Source of the DNA: Thermopetrobacter sp.
Lineage (GTDB): Bacteria; Pseudomonadota; Alphaproteobacteria; Rhizobiales; Aestuariivirgaceae
Direction of reading: 5' to 3'
Assembly (NCBI GenBank): GCA_011374735.1
Contig: DRPD01000332.1
Location: 1-8,541 of the forward strand
DNA length: 8,541 bases
Under the pieces are notes generated by a model. The model was not told where the DNA came from. It worked only from the letters and a program-made list of their open reading frames with translations, and made no database searches. A program made the translations under genes and the position numbers. Below are positions 1-5,791 of the stretch, piece after piece (position 1 is the first letter of the stretch; the number at the start of each line of letters is the position of its first letter).

Positions 1-496
1 AATGCCTGACCGTGGGGCCGAACCAATAGAGTAGCGCCGCCAGCACGAAGAAGCGCAACGCGCGCGCCACGACGGAAGCGACGAGAAACACCGGAAACGA
101 CAGGCCGGTGACGCCACTGGCGATGGTGATGACCTTGTAGGGAAACGGCGTGATGCCGGCGAACAGCACGATGGCGGCGCCATTTTCATTGTACCAGCCG
201 GTGAAGGCGCGGAACTTCTCCGTCAGGCCGTAGAAATCGACGATGGCCCGGCCGATGGTCTCGAAGAAGAAATGGCCGATGGCATAGCCCAGCGCGCCGC
301 CCAGCACCGAGGCCACGGTGGCGATGGCGGCCAGCCGGAACGCCTTGCGCCGCTGCGCCAGCCCCATGGGGATCAGCAGCGCATCCGGCGGGATGGGAAA
401 AACCGAGCTTTCGATGAACGCCACGATGGCCAGCGCGCGGCTCGCGTTGCGGTGCGCGGCCAGGTTCATCATCCAGTCATAGGCTTTGCGAATCAT
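1..496 (-). CDS. YqaA/DedA-family membrane protein, 3' end cut by window
   Basis: 165 codons are open from the ATG at 496 to the window edge. The start gives MIRKAYDWMMNLAAHRNAS, the N-terminus usual for alphaproteobacterial YqaA proteins. The family hallmarks follow: FIESSVFPIPPDALLIPMG at about residues 32-50, a Gly/Ala-rich membrane segment (VASVLGGALGYAIGHFFFE, about 62-80), and AGITPFPYKVITIASGV at about 114-130, the SNARE-associated/DedA core with its conserved Pro-Phe-Pro-Tyr-Lys. Relatives are about 190-200 residues long, so I infer that roughly 30 residues, including the last membrane helix, lie outside the window. DedA proteins are inner-membrane proteins linked to lipid carrier movement and envelope homeostasis; no specific substrate can be read here. 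The Shine-Dalgarno is weak (ACGGGGCG just before ATG). The gene lies downstream of rpmB on the same strand, across a hairpin, so it may be partly co-transcribed. Confidence 0.87.
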   Translation of the reverse strand, partial: MIRKAYDWMMNLAAHRNASRALAIVAFIESSVFPIPPDALLIPMGLAQRRKAFRLAAIATVASVLGGALGYAIGHFFFETIGRAIVDFYGLTEKFRAFTGWYNENGAAIVLFAGITPFPYKVITIASGVTGLSFPVFLVASVVARALRFFVLAALLYWFGPTVRH

Positions 497-521
497 CGCC
501 CCGTTGGTAGCCCGCGGCGCG

Positions 522-577
522 GAAAAAATCCAACCCGAAGGCGACGGCCCCGCCAGGGGCGCGCCCTGGCGGGGCCG
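522..577 (-). terminator. Hairpin with downstream T-run after rpmB
   Basis: Bases 545-558 pair perfectly with 564-577 (14 bp, arms like GGCCCCGCCAGGG) around a 5-base loop. Read on the minus strand the stem follows the rpmB stop codon by about 20 bases. The T-run (TTTTTT, complement of 523-528) begins about 16 bases after the stem rather than directly at its base, so termination may be inefficient and some read-through into the YqaA gene is likely. On the plus strand no T-run follows. Confidence 0.45.
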
Positions 578-599
578 GGAATACGGTGGGAAAAGCGGC

Positions 600-890
600 T
601 CAGGCCTGCGCCGCCAGCCGCTTGCCGATCTGCTTCTTCAGCTTCCGGGCGCGCGGCGACAGCTCGGCGTCCTTCGCCTTCATCAGGAAGGCGTCCAGCC
701 CGCCTCTGTGATCGACGCTCTTCAACGCCTGCGCGCTGATGCGGAAACGGTAGCTCTGGCCCATCGCCTCGCTTTGCAAGGTGACGTTGACGAGATTGGG
801 CAGGAAGCGCCGGCGGGTCTTGTTGTGGGCGTGGCTGACGTTGTTGCCGGTCATCACGCCCTTGCCGGTCAGTTCACAGCGCCGTGCCAT
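600..890 (-). CDS. rpmB: 50S ribosomal protein L28 (bL28)
   Basis: The 96-residue product is a full-length bL28 of the alphaproteobacterial type. It begins [20 protein letters not shown], continues with the basic [12 protein letters not shown] block at about 22-33, and has the conserved [19 protein letters not shown] near 61-79 and a Lys/Arg-rich C-terminus. It is a structural component of the large ribosomal subunit. The ATG at 890 is preceded by GGAG at a 7-base spacing. A sigma70-like promoter lies 44 bases upstream. The gene is divergent from a DUF3108 gene, an arrangement I recall from other alphaproteobacteria. Confidence 0.98.
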   Translation of the reverse strand: MARRCELTGKGVMTGNNVSHAHNKTRRRFLPNLVNVTLQSEAMGQSYRFRISAQALKSVDHRGGLDAFLMKAKDAELSPRARKLKKQIGKRLAAQA

Positions 891-933
891 GATATTGCTC
901 CAGTCGTCTGCTGATGTTCATGTCAGGCCGCAT

Positions 934-962
934 CTGATAAGCGAGCGCATGGCAAACGTCAA
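934..962 (-). promoter_or_regulatory. Probable sigma70 promoter of rpmB
   Basis: On the minus strand TTGACG (962-957, five of six to consensus, preceded by C) and TATCAG (939-934, four of six) are separated by exactly 17 bases. Transcription would start near 927, giving a leader of about 35 bases that contains the GGAG of rpmB. CTTGAC is the favoured alphaproteobacterial -35. The call rests on consensus matching only. Confidence 0.5.
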
Positions 963-1063
963 GCGCCGCCATTCATCGGCCGTTCATGCCGCAAGCGGCA
1001 ATGCACCACCCACGCCGCCGGCGGCGGAATCGGCAAAAAAACCAGCTTGAGGACAAGGCACGC

Positions 1064-1876
1064 ATGATGAACCCCACGCTTCTCACCGGACGCCCCCGTA
1101 TCACCGCCGCCATGGCGCTGGCGCTGACCCTGGCCTCTGCCCCGGCCCAGGCGGAGAAACTGTCGCTCGTCGCCAAGGCGCGGGTGTTCGGCGCCACCGT
1201 CATGACCGTGAAGCTCAACGCCAACTACGCCGGCAAGGCCTACACCGCCAGCGCCGCCATCATCCCCAGCGACATGCTGGCCCGCATGGGCGGCTATTTC
1301 CAGAATTTCGCCACCAAAGGGATGCGCCAGGGGGTCATCCTGAAGCCGCTGAGCTTTTCCATGCGCATCCGGCCAGGCAACCGGAACGAGACGCACAAGA
1401 CCGCGCTGGTCTGGAAATCCGTGCCGCGCGCCGTCAGCGCGCCGCCCTATATGAAGCCGCACGACGCGGCGATCCGGCGGTTCCTGACCCGCGCCACCTT
1501 CGACCCCCTGAGCATGTTCATCAACACCGGCAATCTGGGCGGCGTCTGCAAGGGCCGTTTTCGCGCCTATGACGGCTTCAAGGTCTATGACCTGTCATTG
1601 AAACCGCTGGGGCGCGCCACCTATGCCGGCAGCCAATACCGCGGCCCGGTGGTGAAGTGCCGCGCCACCTTGCATCAGTATGCCGGCTCGCCGCCCGGCG
1701 CCAACGGCCAGTCGTCCCATTACACCGCCTGGATCGTGCCGGTGAAGACGAAGACGGCCGGCCTGCTGCTGGTGCCGGTGAAGGTCACGGGCCGGCTCAG
1801 CGGCTTCAACTTCACCGCCCATCTGCATCATTTCAGCTATGGCGGGCGCTCCCTGCGACAGCTTGCCGGCCGCTGA
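1064..1876 (+). CDS. Exported DUF3108-domain protein
   Basis: This is a 270-residue protein with a clear signal peptide: a basic n-region to Arg12, the hydrophobic stretch [13 protein letters not shown], and the cleavage site AQA before Glu31. The mature part resembles DUF3108 proteins. It has an N-terminal beta-rich segment about the molecule's own chain ([20 protein letters not shown]), a central TFDPLSMF block (about 145-152), then [18 protein letters not shown] and a second Cys in VVKC. Cys162 and Cys199 could form a disulfide in the periplasm. The molecular function of this family is not established. I chose the ATG at 1064 over the in-frame ATG at 986 because it directly heads the signal peptide and has AAGG (1055-1058) and GAGG (1049-1052) upstream, whereas the extension is Arg-rich and would bury the signal. 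A gap of 79 bases without a terminator separates it from ppa, so co-transcription is possible. Confidence 0.8.
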   Translation: MMNPTLLTGRPRITAAMALALTLASAPAQAEKLSLVAKARVFGATVMTVKLNANYAGKAYTASAAIIPSDMLARMGGYFQNFATKGMRQGVILKPLSFSMRIRPGNRNETHKTALVWKSVPRAVSAPPYMKPHDAAIRRFLTRATFDPLSMFINTGNLGGVCKGRFRAYDGFKVYDLSLKPLGRATYAGSQYRGPVVKCRATLHQYAGSPPGANGQSSHYTAWIVPVKTKTAGLLLVPVKVTGRLSGFNFTAHLHHFSYGGRSLRQLAGR

Positions 1877-1955
1877 GCCACTTGCCGGCGGCGGCGATTT
1901 GCGGCATGGCTTGCCGCCAGTTTCCGCATGCCAACCGTTCAAGGGAGTCTTTACC

Positions 1956-2492
1956 ATGCGCCTGGAGGCCATCACCATCGGCGCCAATCCGCCCGAAGAG
2001 GTCAACGTGGTGATCGAGGTGCCGATCGGCGGCGAGCCCATCAAGTATGAGATGGACAAGGCGGCCGGCACCGTGGTGGTGGATCGCTATCTCTACACCC
2101 CGATGCGCTATCCCGGCAATTACGGCTTCATCCCCCACACCCTGGGCGACGACGGCGATCCGCTGGACGTGGTGCTGATCTCCTCGCGCCCGCTGCTGCC
2201 CGGCTGCATCATCGCGGTGCGCCCGGTGGGCGTCTTGAAGATGCGCGACGAGAAGGGCGGGGACGAGAAGATCGTCGCGGTGCCGGCGCCGCACATCACC
2301 CGCCATTACGAAACCATCCACGACATCGCCGATCTGCCGGACATCCAGCTGAAGCAGATCGAGCACTTCTTCACCCATTACAAGGATCTGGAAGGCGGCA
2401 AATGGGTGAAGACCGAAGGCTGGGGCGGCGCGGCGGAAGCCAGAGCGCTCATCATGGCGGCGATTGACGCCGCATCGGCCTCGACAACCTGA
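1956..2492 (+). CDS. ppa: Inorganic pyrophosphatase, family I
   Basis: This 178-residue enzyme is the length of the E. coli protein. It hydrolyses cytoplasmic pyrophosphate to phosphate, pulling biosynthetic reactions forward, and uses Mg2+. The signature DGDPLDV is at 66-72, with Asp66, Asp68 and Asp71 as metal ligands. The other active-site residues align with those known in E. coli: Glu21, Lys30, Glu32, Arg44, Tyr56, Asp98, Asp103, Lys105, Tyr142 and Lys143. Nothing essential is missing. The start at 1956 is fixed by AAGGGAGT (1941-1948) at a 7-base spacing. The longer in-frame ORF beginning at 1839 runs through the end of the preceding gene and has no family similarity in its first 39 codons. 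Confidence 0.98.
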   Translation: MRLEAITIGANPPEEVNVVIEVPIGGEPIKYEMDKAAGTVVVDRYLYTPMRYPGNYGFIPHTLGDDGDPLDVVLISSRPLLPGCIIAVRPVGVLKMRDEKGGDEKIVAVPAPHITRHYETIHDIADLPDIQLKQIEHFFTHYKDLEGGKWVKTEGWGGAAEARALIMAAIDAASASTT

Positions 2493-2509
2493 AACCGTTC
2501 TGATATGTA
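2481..2509 (+). promoter_or_regulatory. Possible rpsU promoter
   Basis: TCGACA (2481-2486, five of six) and TATGTA (2504-2509) are 17 bases apart, and TG one base before the -10 gives an extended -10. The -35 lies inside the last codons of ppa. Transcription would start near 2516 and the rpsU leader would be about 88 bases. The -10 hexamer is poor, so this is tentative. Confidence 0.3.
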
Positions 2510-2527
2510 GGCCGCCACACAGGAGGT

Positions 2528-2556
2528 GGCGCGCCGGCTGTGGCCGCGCCCGTTTT
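2528..2556 (+). other. Hairpin between ppa and rpsU
   Basis: GGCGCG (2528-2533) pairs with CGCGCC (2545-2550) around an 11-base loop, followed by CGTTTTG. It could be a weak or leaky terminator of ppa, or a leader structure of rpsU if the promoter near 2481 is real. The sequence AGGAGGTGG just before it (2521-2529) is a strong Shine-Dalgarno-like stretch with no credible gene after it. Confidence 0.3.
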
Positions 2557-2603
2557 GTCGTTTGCAACATTCAACCCGATTCTGAAGGAACAGGTGAAGC
2601 ACC

Positions 2604-2831
2604 GTGCAGGTCATCGTTCGTGACAACAACATCGATCAGGCGCTGAAGGCGCTGAAGAAGAAAATGCAGCGCGAGGGCATCTTCCGCGAGATGAAGTTGC
2701 GCGCCTATTACGAGAAGCCCTCCGAGCGCCGGGCGCGCGAAAAGGCCGAGGCCATCCGCCGGGCCCGCAAGCTGGAGCGCAAGCGCCTGCAACGCGAAGG
2801 GCTGTTGCCGAAGGGCGGCCGGAAACGCTGA
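2604..2831 (+). CDS. rpsU: 30S ribosomal protein S21 (bS21), GTG start
   Basis: This is a 75-residue, very basic bS21. It begins with the conserved [20 protein letters not shown] (after the initiator Met), followed by [12 protein letters not shown], the [15 protein letters not shown] block (about 34-48) and a Lys/Arg-rich helix ending GGRKR. S21 sits near the anti-Shine-Dalgarno of the small subunit and acts in initiation. The start is GTG: no ATG is available at the family-conserved N-terminus, and AGGTGA (2592-2597) lies 6 bases before it. It is closed by a strong terminator at 2881-2909, so it ends the ppa-side transcription unit. Confidence 0.98.
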   Translation: MQVIVRDNNIDQALKALKKKMQREGIFREMKLRAYYEKPSERRAREKAEAIRRARKLERKRLQREGLLPKGGRKR

Positions 2832-2880
2832 GTGCGCGGCCCGCGCGCCCGGCCCGCGCCAAGTTCCCGCACGACGATGA

Positions 2881-2909
2881 AAAGGCCCGCCGCGCGCGGG
2901 CTTTTTTTT
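2881..2909 (+). terminator. Rho-independent terminator after rpsU
   Basis: GCCCGC (2885-2890) and GCGGGC (2896-2901) form a 6-bp GC stem around a 5-base loop. It is extended by AAAG against the first Ts and followed by eight Ts (2902-2909). It begins 49 bases after the rpsU stop. Confidence 0.92.
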
Positions 2910-2950
2910 GCTGTCCACATCCCATCAGGCGGGATGAACCGCCGCCCCCC

Positions 2951-2978
2951 TTGAACTGGACGGCCTGGCTCCTATGTT
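2951..2978 (+). promoter_or_regulatory. Probable promoter of the persulfide dioxygenase-like gene
   Basis: TTGAAC (2951-2956) and TATGTT (2973-2978) are 16 bases apart, each with four to five matches to the sigma70 consensus. The -10 runs into the palindrome at 2977-3000, the geometry expected when a repressor blocks polymerase. It would give a leader of roughly 60 bases. Confidence 0.45.
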
Positions 2979-3000
2979 ATATCAGACTTTTCTAATATAA
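2977..3000 (+). promoter_or_regulatory. AT-rich interrupted palindrome, candidate operator
   Basis: The left arm TTATATCAGA (2977-2986) and right arm TCTAATATAA (2991-3000) pair at 9 of 10 positions around CTTT. An AT-rich 24-bp dyad stands out in this GC-rich context. It overlaps the end of the probable -10 and lies directly upstream of a persulfide dioxygenase-like gene. In many proteobacteria such genes are repressed by the persulfide-sensing ArsR-family proteins BigR/SqrR, and BigR sites are described as AT-rich dyads. Assignment to that regulator is inference, and no regulator gene is in the window. Confidence 0.55.
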
Positions 3001-3020
3001 GGGCCGCGGCGAGGCGGCCC
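3001..3020 (+). other. Leader stem-loop before the persulfide dioxygenase-like gene
   Basis: GGGCCGC (3001-3007) pairs with GCGGCCC (3014-3020) around a 6-base loop. It abuts the operator-like palindrome and ends 9 bases before the GGAGG (3030-3034) of the gene. It is not followed by a T-run, so it is not a terminator; it may stabilise the mRNA 5' end. Confidence 0.4.
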
Positions 3021-3044
3021 CGCAGGAATGGAGGCATACAGGCC

Positions 3045-3953
3045 ATGGGCGCCATCGACACCACCATCGACCATGCGGTCGATCTGAACCTGAAGCCGGA
3101 GGTCACCGGTTTCTTCGATCCGGACACCTTCACCATCAGCTATGTGGTGAAGGATCCGAACAGCAACCATTGCGCCATCATCGACCCGGTGCTGGACTAT
3201 GACGCCGCGTCGGGGCGCACCGCCACGACATCGGCCGACAAGCTGATCTCTTTCGTGCGCGACAACGATCTTGAGGTGGACTGGATCATCGAGACCCACG
3301 CCCACGCCGATCACCTGTCCGCCGCGCCCTATGTGCGCGAGCAGCTGGGCGGCGGCAGGATCGCCATCGGCAAGCCGATCGGCACCGTGCAGAAGGTGTT
3401 CGGCAAGGTGTTCAACGACGCGAAGGCGCTGTCGGGCAAGGCGGACGAGTTCGACCACCTGTTCGAGGACGGCGAGGAATACAGGATCGGCGCCATGCGC
3501 GCCGTGGCCCTGCACACGCCCGGGCACACCCCGGCCTGCATGACCCATGTGGTGGGCGACGCGGCGTTCGTCGGCGACACCATCTTCATGCCCGACGTGG
3601 GCACCGCGCGGGCCGACTTCCCCGGCGGCGACGCGAAGACCCTGTATCGTTCCGTGAAGCGCATCCTGGCGCTGCCGGAGCAAACCCGCGTCTTCGTGTG
3701 CCACGACTATCCGCCTGAGGGCCGCGAGCCGGCCTGGGAGACGACGGTGGGCGAACAGCGCCGCGCCAACATCCATGTCAAGGACGGCATCGGCGAGGAC
3801 GAGTTCGTCAAGATGCGCGAGGCGCGCGACGCCACCTTGTCGCTGCCCAGGCTCATCATCCCGTCCATTCAGGTGAACATCCACGCCGGTCAGCTGCCGC
3901 AAGCGGAAGACAACGGCGTGCGCTACCTGAAGGTGCCGCTCGATCTGCTTTGA
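3045..3953 (+). CDS. MBL-fold metallohydrolase, persulfide dioxygenase-like (ETHE1/Blh group)
   Basis: The 302-residue protein has the metallo-beta-lactamase fold: THAHADH at 84-90, HTPGHTPAC (metal His161), GDTIFMPDVGTARADFPGG (metal Asp178) and CHDYPP (His220). GTAR.DFPGG and the CHDY motif mark the ETHE1/Blh persulfide dioxygenase branch rather than glyoxalase II. Known members use one Fe(II) held by two His and one Asp to oxidise glutathione persulfide to sulfite, detoxifying sulfide-derived persulfide in the cytoplasm. Metal ligands by analogy with ETHE1 are His85 or the adjacent motif His, His161 and Asp178. GGAGG (3030-3034) lies 10 bases before the ATG. The gene stands alone between two strong terminators, with an operator-like dyad at its promoter. 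It has no rhodanese, sqr or regulator partner in the window. Substrate assignment is from family motifs only. Confidence 0.9.
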   Translation: MGAIDTTIDHAVDLNLKPEVTGFFDPDTFTISYVVKDPNSNHCAIIDPVLDYDAASGRTATTSADKLISFVRDNDLEVDWIIETHAHADHLSAAPYVREQLGGGRIAIGKPIGTVQKVFGKVFNDAKALSGKADEFDHLFEDGEEYRIGAMRAVALHTPGHTPACMTHVVGDAAFVGDTIFMPDVGTARADFPGGDAKTLYRSVKRILALPEQTRVFVCHDYPPEGREPAWETTVGEQRRANIHVKDGIGEDEFVKMREARDATLSLPRLIIPSIQVNIHAGQLPQAEDNGVRYLKVPLDLL

Positions 3954-4021
3954 GCTGCAAGTTTCCTCCCCCAAGGCATGATGACTTCCTCCCCCTTCCT
4001 CCTCTTCATCATGCCCGACTG

Positions 4022-4052
4022 GCCCCGCCGGTATCCCCGGCGGGGCTTTTTT
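4022..4052 (+). terminator. Rho-independent terminator after the MBL gene
   Basis: GCCCCGCCGG (4022-4031) and CCGGCGGGGC (4037-4046) form a perfect 10-bp stem with a 5-base loop, followed by six Ts (4047-4052). It lies between the convergent MBL and amtB genes. Only the plus-strand reading has the T-run. Confidence 0.92.
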
Positions 4053-4058
4053 GCCGGC

Positions 4059-5273
4059 TCAGAGGTTGTAGGCGGTTTCACCGTGGGCCGTGTAATCCAG
4101 CCCTTCGGTTTCCTCTTGCGGGGTGGCTCTGAGGCCGACGGTGGCGGCGGTCAGTTTCAGGATCAGCCAGCTGACGACGGCGGTGAAGGCCGCCACGCTG
4201 ACCACCCCCAGCGCCTGCACGCCCAGTTGCGCGCCCATGCCGGTGCCTTCGGCCAGCCCGGCCCCGCCCGGCAGGCCGGCCAGCAACGCCACCAGCAAGG
4301 TGCCGGTGGCGCCGCCGATGCCGTGCACCGCCATCACGTCCAGTGAATCGTCAACCTGCCACTTGCGCTTGACCACGTCCACCATGAAGAAGCAAAGACT
4401 GCCGGCCACGGCGCCGATGATCAGCGCCGCCACCGGGCCGACGAAACCGGACGCCGGGGTGATGGTGGCCAGCCCGGCGATGGTGCCGGTGACGGCGCCG
4501 ACCAGCGACGGTTTGCCGAACTTCTTCCACTCGATGGCCATCCACACCAGGGTGGCGGTGGCGGCGGAGACGTGGGTGACCAGCATGGCCATGGCGGCGT
4601 CGGCATTGGCGGCCACCGCCGAGCCGGCGTTGAAGCCGAACCAGCCGACCCACAGCAGGGCGGCGCCGATCATCACCATCCATGGCGCATGCGGCGGCTG
4701 CACGTGATCGGGAAAGCCCTTGCGCGGGCCCAGCACGGCGGCGAACACCAGCGCCGCCACGCCGGCGGTGACATGCACCACGATGCCGCCGGCGAAGTCC
4801 ATGACTCCGAGCCGCGCCAGCCAGCCGCCGCCCCACACCCAGTGGGTCACCGGCGCATAGACCAGCAGCAGCCACAGGCCGGAGAACAGCAGCACCGCGG
4901 GAAAGCGCACCCGCTCCACGTAGGCGCCGACGATGAGCGCCGGGGTGATGATGGCGAAGGTCATCTGAAACATGAAGAACAGGCTTTCGGGCAGTTTGGT
5001 GCCGCCCCACGCCGCGCCCCTGTCCATGGACAACAGCAGCGCCTTCGACAGGTCACCGATGACGGCATTGCCCGTCGCGAAGGCCAGCGAATACCCCGCC
5101 ACCAGCCACAGCGGCGAGGCCAGCGCGGCGATGGCGAAACAATGCATCAGCACCGACAGCACGTTGCCGGCCCGCGCCAGCCCGCCATAGAACAGCGCCA
5201 GCGCCGGAATGGTCATCAGCAGCACCAGCGCCGTGGACGTGAGAATCCACGCGGTATCTCCGGAATCGATCAT
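4059..5273 (-). CDS. amtB: Ammonium transporter Amt
   Basis: This 404-residue polytopic protein has about eleven membrane helices and conducts ammonium across the inner membrane. The pore residues sit one position earlier than in mature E. coli AmtB: Phe106 and Phe214 (gate), Trp147, Asp159 in DFAGG, and the twin histidines His167 and His317 in AVHGIGG. The FQMTFAIITPALIVGA block and the C-terminal GLDYTAHGETAYNL are intact; that tail is what GlnK binds in the known complex. The ATG at 5273 is preceded by GAGGGG (5285-5280) at a 6-base spacing. The in-frame extension to 5324 adds 17 hydrophilic residues and contains no signal peptide, so I rejected it. There is no glnK next to it, unlike the common glnK-amtB operon. 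A small-RNA terminator lies 143 bases upstream on the same strand, so amtB needs its own promoter, which I could not identify. Confidence 0.96.
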   Translation of the reverse strand: MIDSGDTAWILTSTALVLLMTIPALALFYGGLARAGNVLSVLMHCFAIAALASPLWLVAGYSLAFATGNAVIGDLSKALLLSMDRGAAWGGTKLPESLFFMFQMTFAIITPALIVGAYVERVRFPAVLLFSGLWLLLVYAPVTHWVWGGGWLARLGVMDFAGGIVVHVTAGVAALVFAAVLGPRKGFPDHVQPPHAPWMVMIGAALLWVGWFGFNAGSAVAANADAAMAMLVTHVSAATATLVWMAIEWKKFGKPSLVGAVTGTIAGLATITPASGFVGPVAALIIGAVAGSLCFFMVDVVKRKWQVDDSLDVMAVHGIGGATGTLLVALLAGLPGGAGLAEGTGMGAQLGVQALGVVSVAAFTAVVSWLILKLTAATVGLRATPQEETEGLDYTAHGETAYNL

Positions 5274-5306
5274 GATCTTCCCCTCACAGGTTCCCTTCCT
5301 GACTGA

Positions 5307-5325
5307 TGCGCAATAATTGCGCAAT
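5307..5325. promoter_or_regulatory. Palindrome with helically phased repeat upstream of amtB
   Basis: TGCGCAAT occurs at 5307-5314 and again at 5318-5325, exactly 11 bases (one helical turn) apart. The stretch 5307-5323 is also a perfect 8-1-8 inverted repeat, and 5316-5325 (ATTGCGCAAT) is itself a perfect palindrome. The element is 34 bases upstream of the amtB start and could bind a dimeric regulator; it does not match the NtrC half-site GCAC-N7-GTGC. The regulator is unknown. Confidence 0.4.
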
Positions 5326-5361
5326 CATCTGCCGCCATGGACAGACTGCCTCTTTTTCCAG

Positions 5362-5373
5362 CACACCCGTGTG
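5362..5373. promoter_or_regulatory. Short palindrome in the amtB upstream region
   Basis: CACAC (5362-5366) and GTGTG (5369-5373) form a perfect dyad around CC. The larger context GCAC-N6-GTGG is close to, but not, an NtrC site: the spacing is one base short and one half-site base differs. I list it as a weak candidate for a regulatory site between amtB and the small RNA. Confidence 0.2.
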
Positions 5374-5415
5374 GCGTCTGCAAGCGCATCGGCATCGATG
5401 TCGAGGGATCCGGTG

Positions 5416-5448
5416 AAAAAAAGGCCGCCTGGCGGGAAGCCGGCGGCC
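5416..5448 (-). terminator. Rho-independent terminator of the small RNA
   Basis: Read on the minus strand, GGCCGCC (5448-5442) pairs with GGCGGCC (5429-5423). An inner GGC/GCC extends the stem past one bulged base, and seven Ts (5422-5416) follow immediately. No protein gene on this strand ends nearby, so it terminates an independent short transcript. It also insulates amtB from that transcript. Confidence 0.87.
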
Positions 5449-5510
5449 CAAGTCTTCTAGGGAGGAAACGCCCAGGAAGGGCATTGCATGGACGGAAAAG
5501 CGTGTTCCGG
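5416..5510 (-). ncRNA. Probable MmgR/alpha-r8 family small RNA (Rfam 'suhB' RNA type)
   Basis: On the minus strand this gene-free stretch has the layout of a trans-acting sRNA. There is a small stem CGGAA/TTCCG (5509-5505 with 5497-5493) and a hairpin AATGCCC/GGGCGTT (5485-5479 with 5473-5467, loop TTCCT). A largely unpaired segment with TTTCCTCCCT follows (5468-5459), and then a strong terminator ending in seven Ts. As I recall the literature, the motif UUUCCUCCCU between two hairpins is the hallmark of the alpha-r8 family, whose member MmgR limits polyhydroxybutyrate accumulation in Sinorhizobium and is controlled by nitrogen source. The related Rfam family is named after suhB, an inositol-monophosphatase gene; here the next gene is of that family. 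The CCUCCC segment would pair with Shine-Dalgarno sequences. The 5' end is uncertain: a weak promoter (TTGCCT 5551-5546, poor -10) would start near 5516. Confidence 0.75.
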
Positions 5511-5791
5511 CCTTGCGCGCCCTGTTTCGCAGGATTCCCGGCAAAAGGCAACGTCGGGCGGCGGACGTGCGACAAAATGTCAGAGATATCGAATGCATTA
5601 GCATAACCACCTGTTTTAACGACACTAATAATGAATATACGAAACAGCCCGCCATGTCGCCATCGTTGAAAGATGGCAAAAATACGGCACCATGACCTTA
5701 CGTTAGTTAAGAATATGCGCATATTCTTATTAAACGCCCGCCCCGCCCCTCGCCCTTGACATCCACGCCTTCAGCGGCAAGCAAGGCGGAC
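5511..5791. other. Gene-free, partly AT-rich intergenic region
   Basis: I see no credible protein gene here on either strand; the longest open frames run through the small RNA and its terminator and match nothing. Bases 5571-5735 are visibly AT-richer than the rest of the window. The stretch contains GACAAAATGTC (5571-5581, dyad around AAA), a 6-bp hairpin GCCATC/GATGGC (5659-5664 with 5672-5677) with no T-run, and the 22-bp palindrome at 5708-5729. It probably holds the promoters of the small RNA (-) and the phosphatase gene (+), but I cannot point to convincing -35/-10 pairs. Confidence 0.5.
5708..5729. promoter_or_regulatory. Perfect 22-bp palindrome, candidate operator
   Basis: TAAGAATATGC (5708-5718) is followed directly by its exact reverse complement (5719-5729). 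Outside a 3-base mismatch on each side, GTT (5702-5704) and AAC (5733-5735) continue the symmetry. It lies 62 bases upstream of the phosphatase gene start and about 200 bases upstream of the small RNA. A perfect AT-rich dyad of this length is very unlikely by chance in a GC-rich region and suggests a binding site for a dimeric transcription factor. With no loop it is a poor RNA hairpin and has no T-run. Confidence 0.55.

Noticed and set aside
986..1063. Longer N-terminus for the DUF3108 protein
   Set aside because: The extra 26 residues are Arg-rich and would place the signal peptide internally. The ATG at 1064 has better ribosome-binding sequence.
4572..5306. 244-codon plus-strand frame opposite amtB
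   Set aside because: Low-complexity His/Gln/Arg-rich product typical of an antisense shadow of a GC-rich membrane protein gene.
5318..5338. Possible sigma54 promoter for amtB (TGGCGG...TTGCGC on the minus strand)
   Set aside because: The GG and GC elements are 9 or 12 bases apart depending on the GG used, not the required 10, so it does not fit a -24/-12 promoter.
5659..5677. Hairpin GCCATC/GATGGC as a terminator
   Set aside because: Only a 6-bp stem, and no T-run follows on either strand in the correct orientation.
5270..5722. Open minus-strand frames of 131 and 150 codons upstream of amtB
   Set aside because: They run through the small-RNA hairpins and a strong terminator and extend into the amtB start region. 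They lack third-position GC bias and resemble no known protein.
5756..5761. TTGACA as -35 of the phosphatase gene
   Set aside because: A perfect hexamer, but the -10 position 17 bases on reads AAGCAA and the start would fall on the ATG. TTG at the same place also has no Shine-Dalgarno as a start codon.
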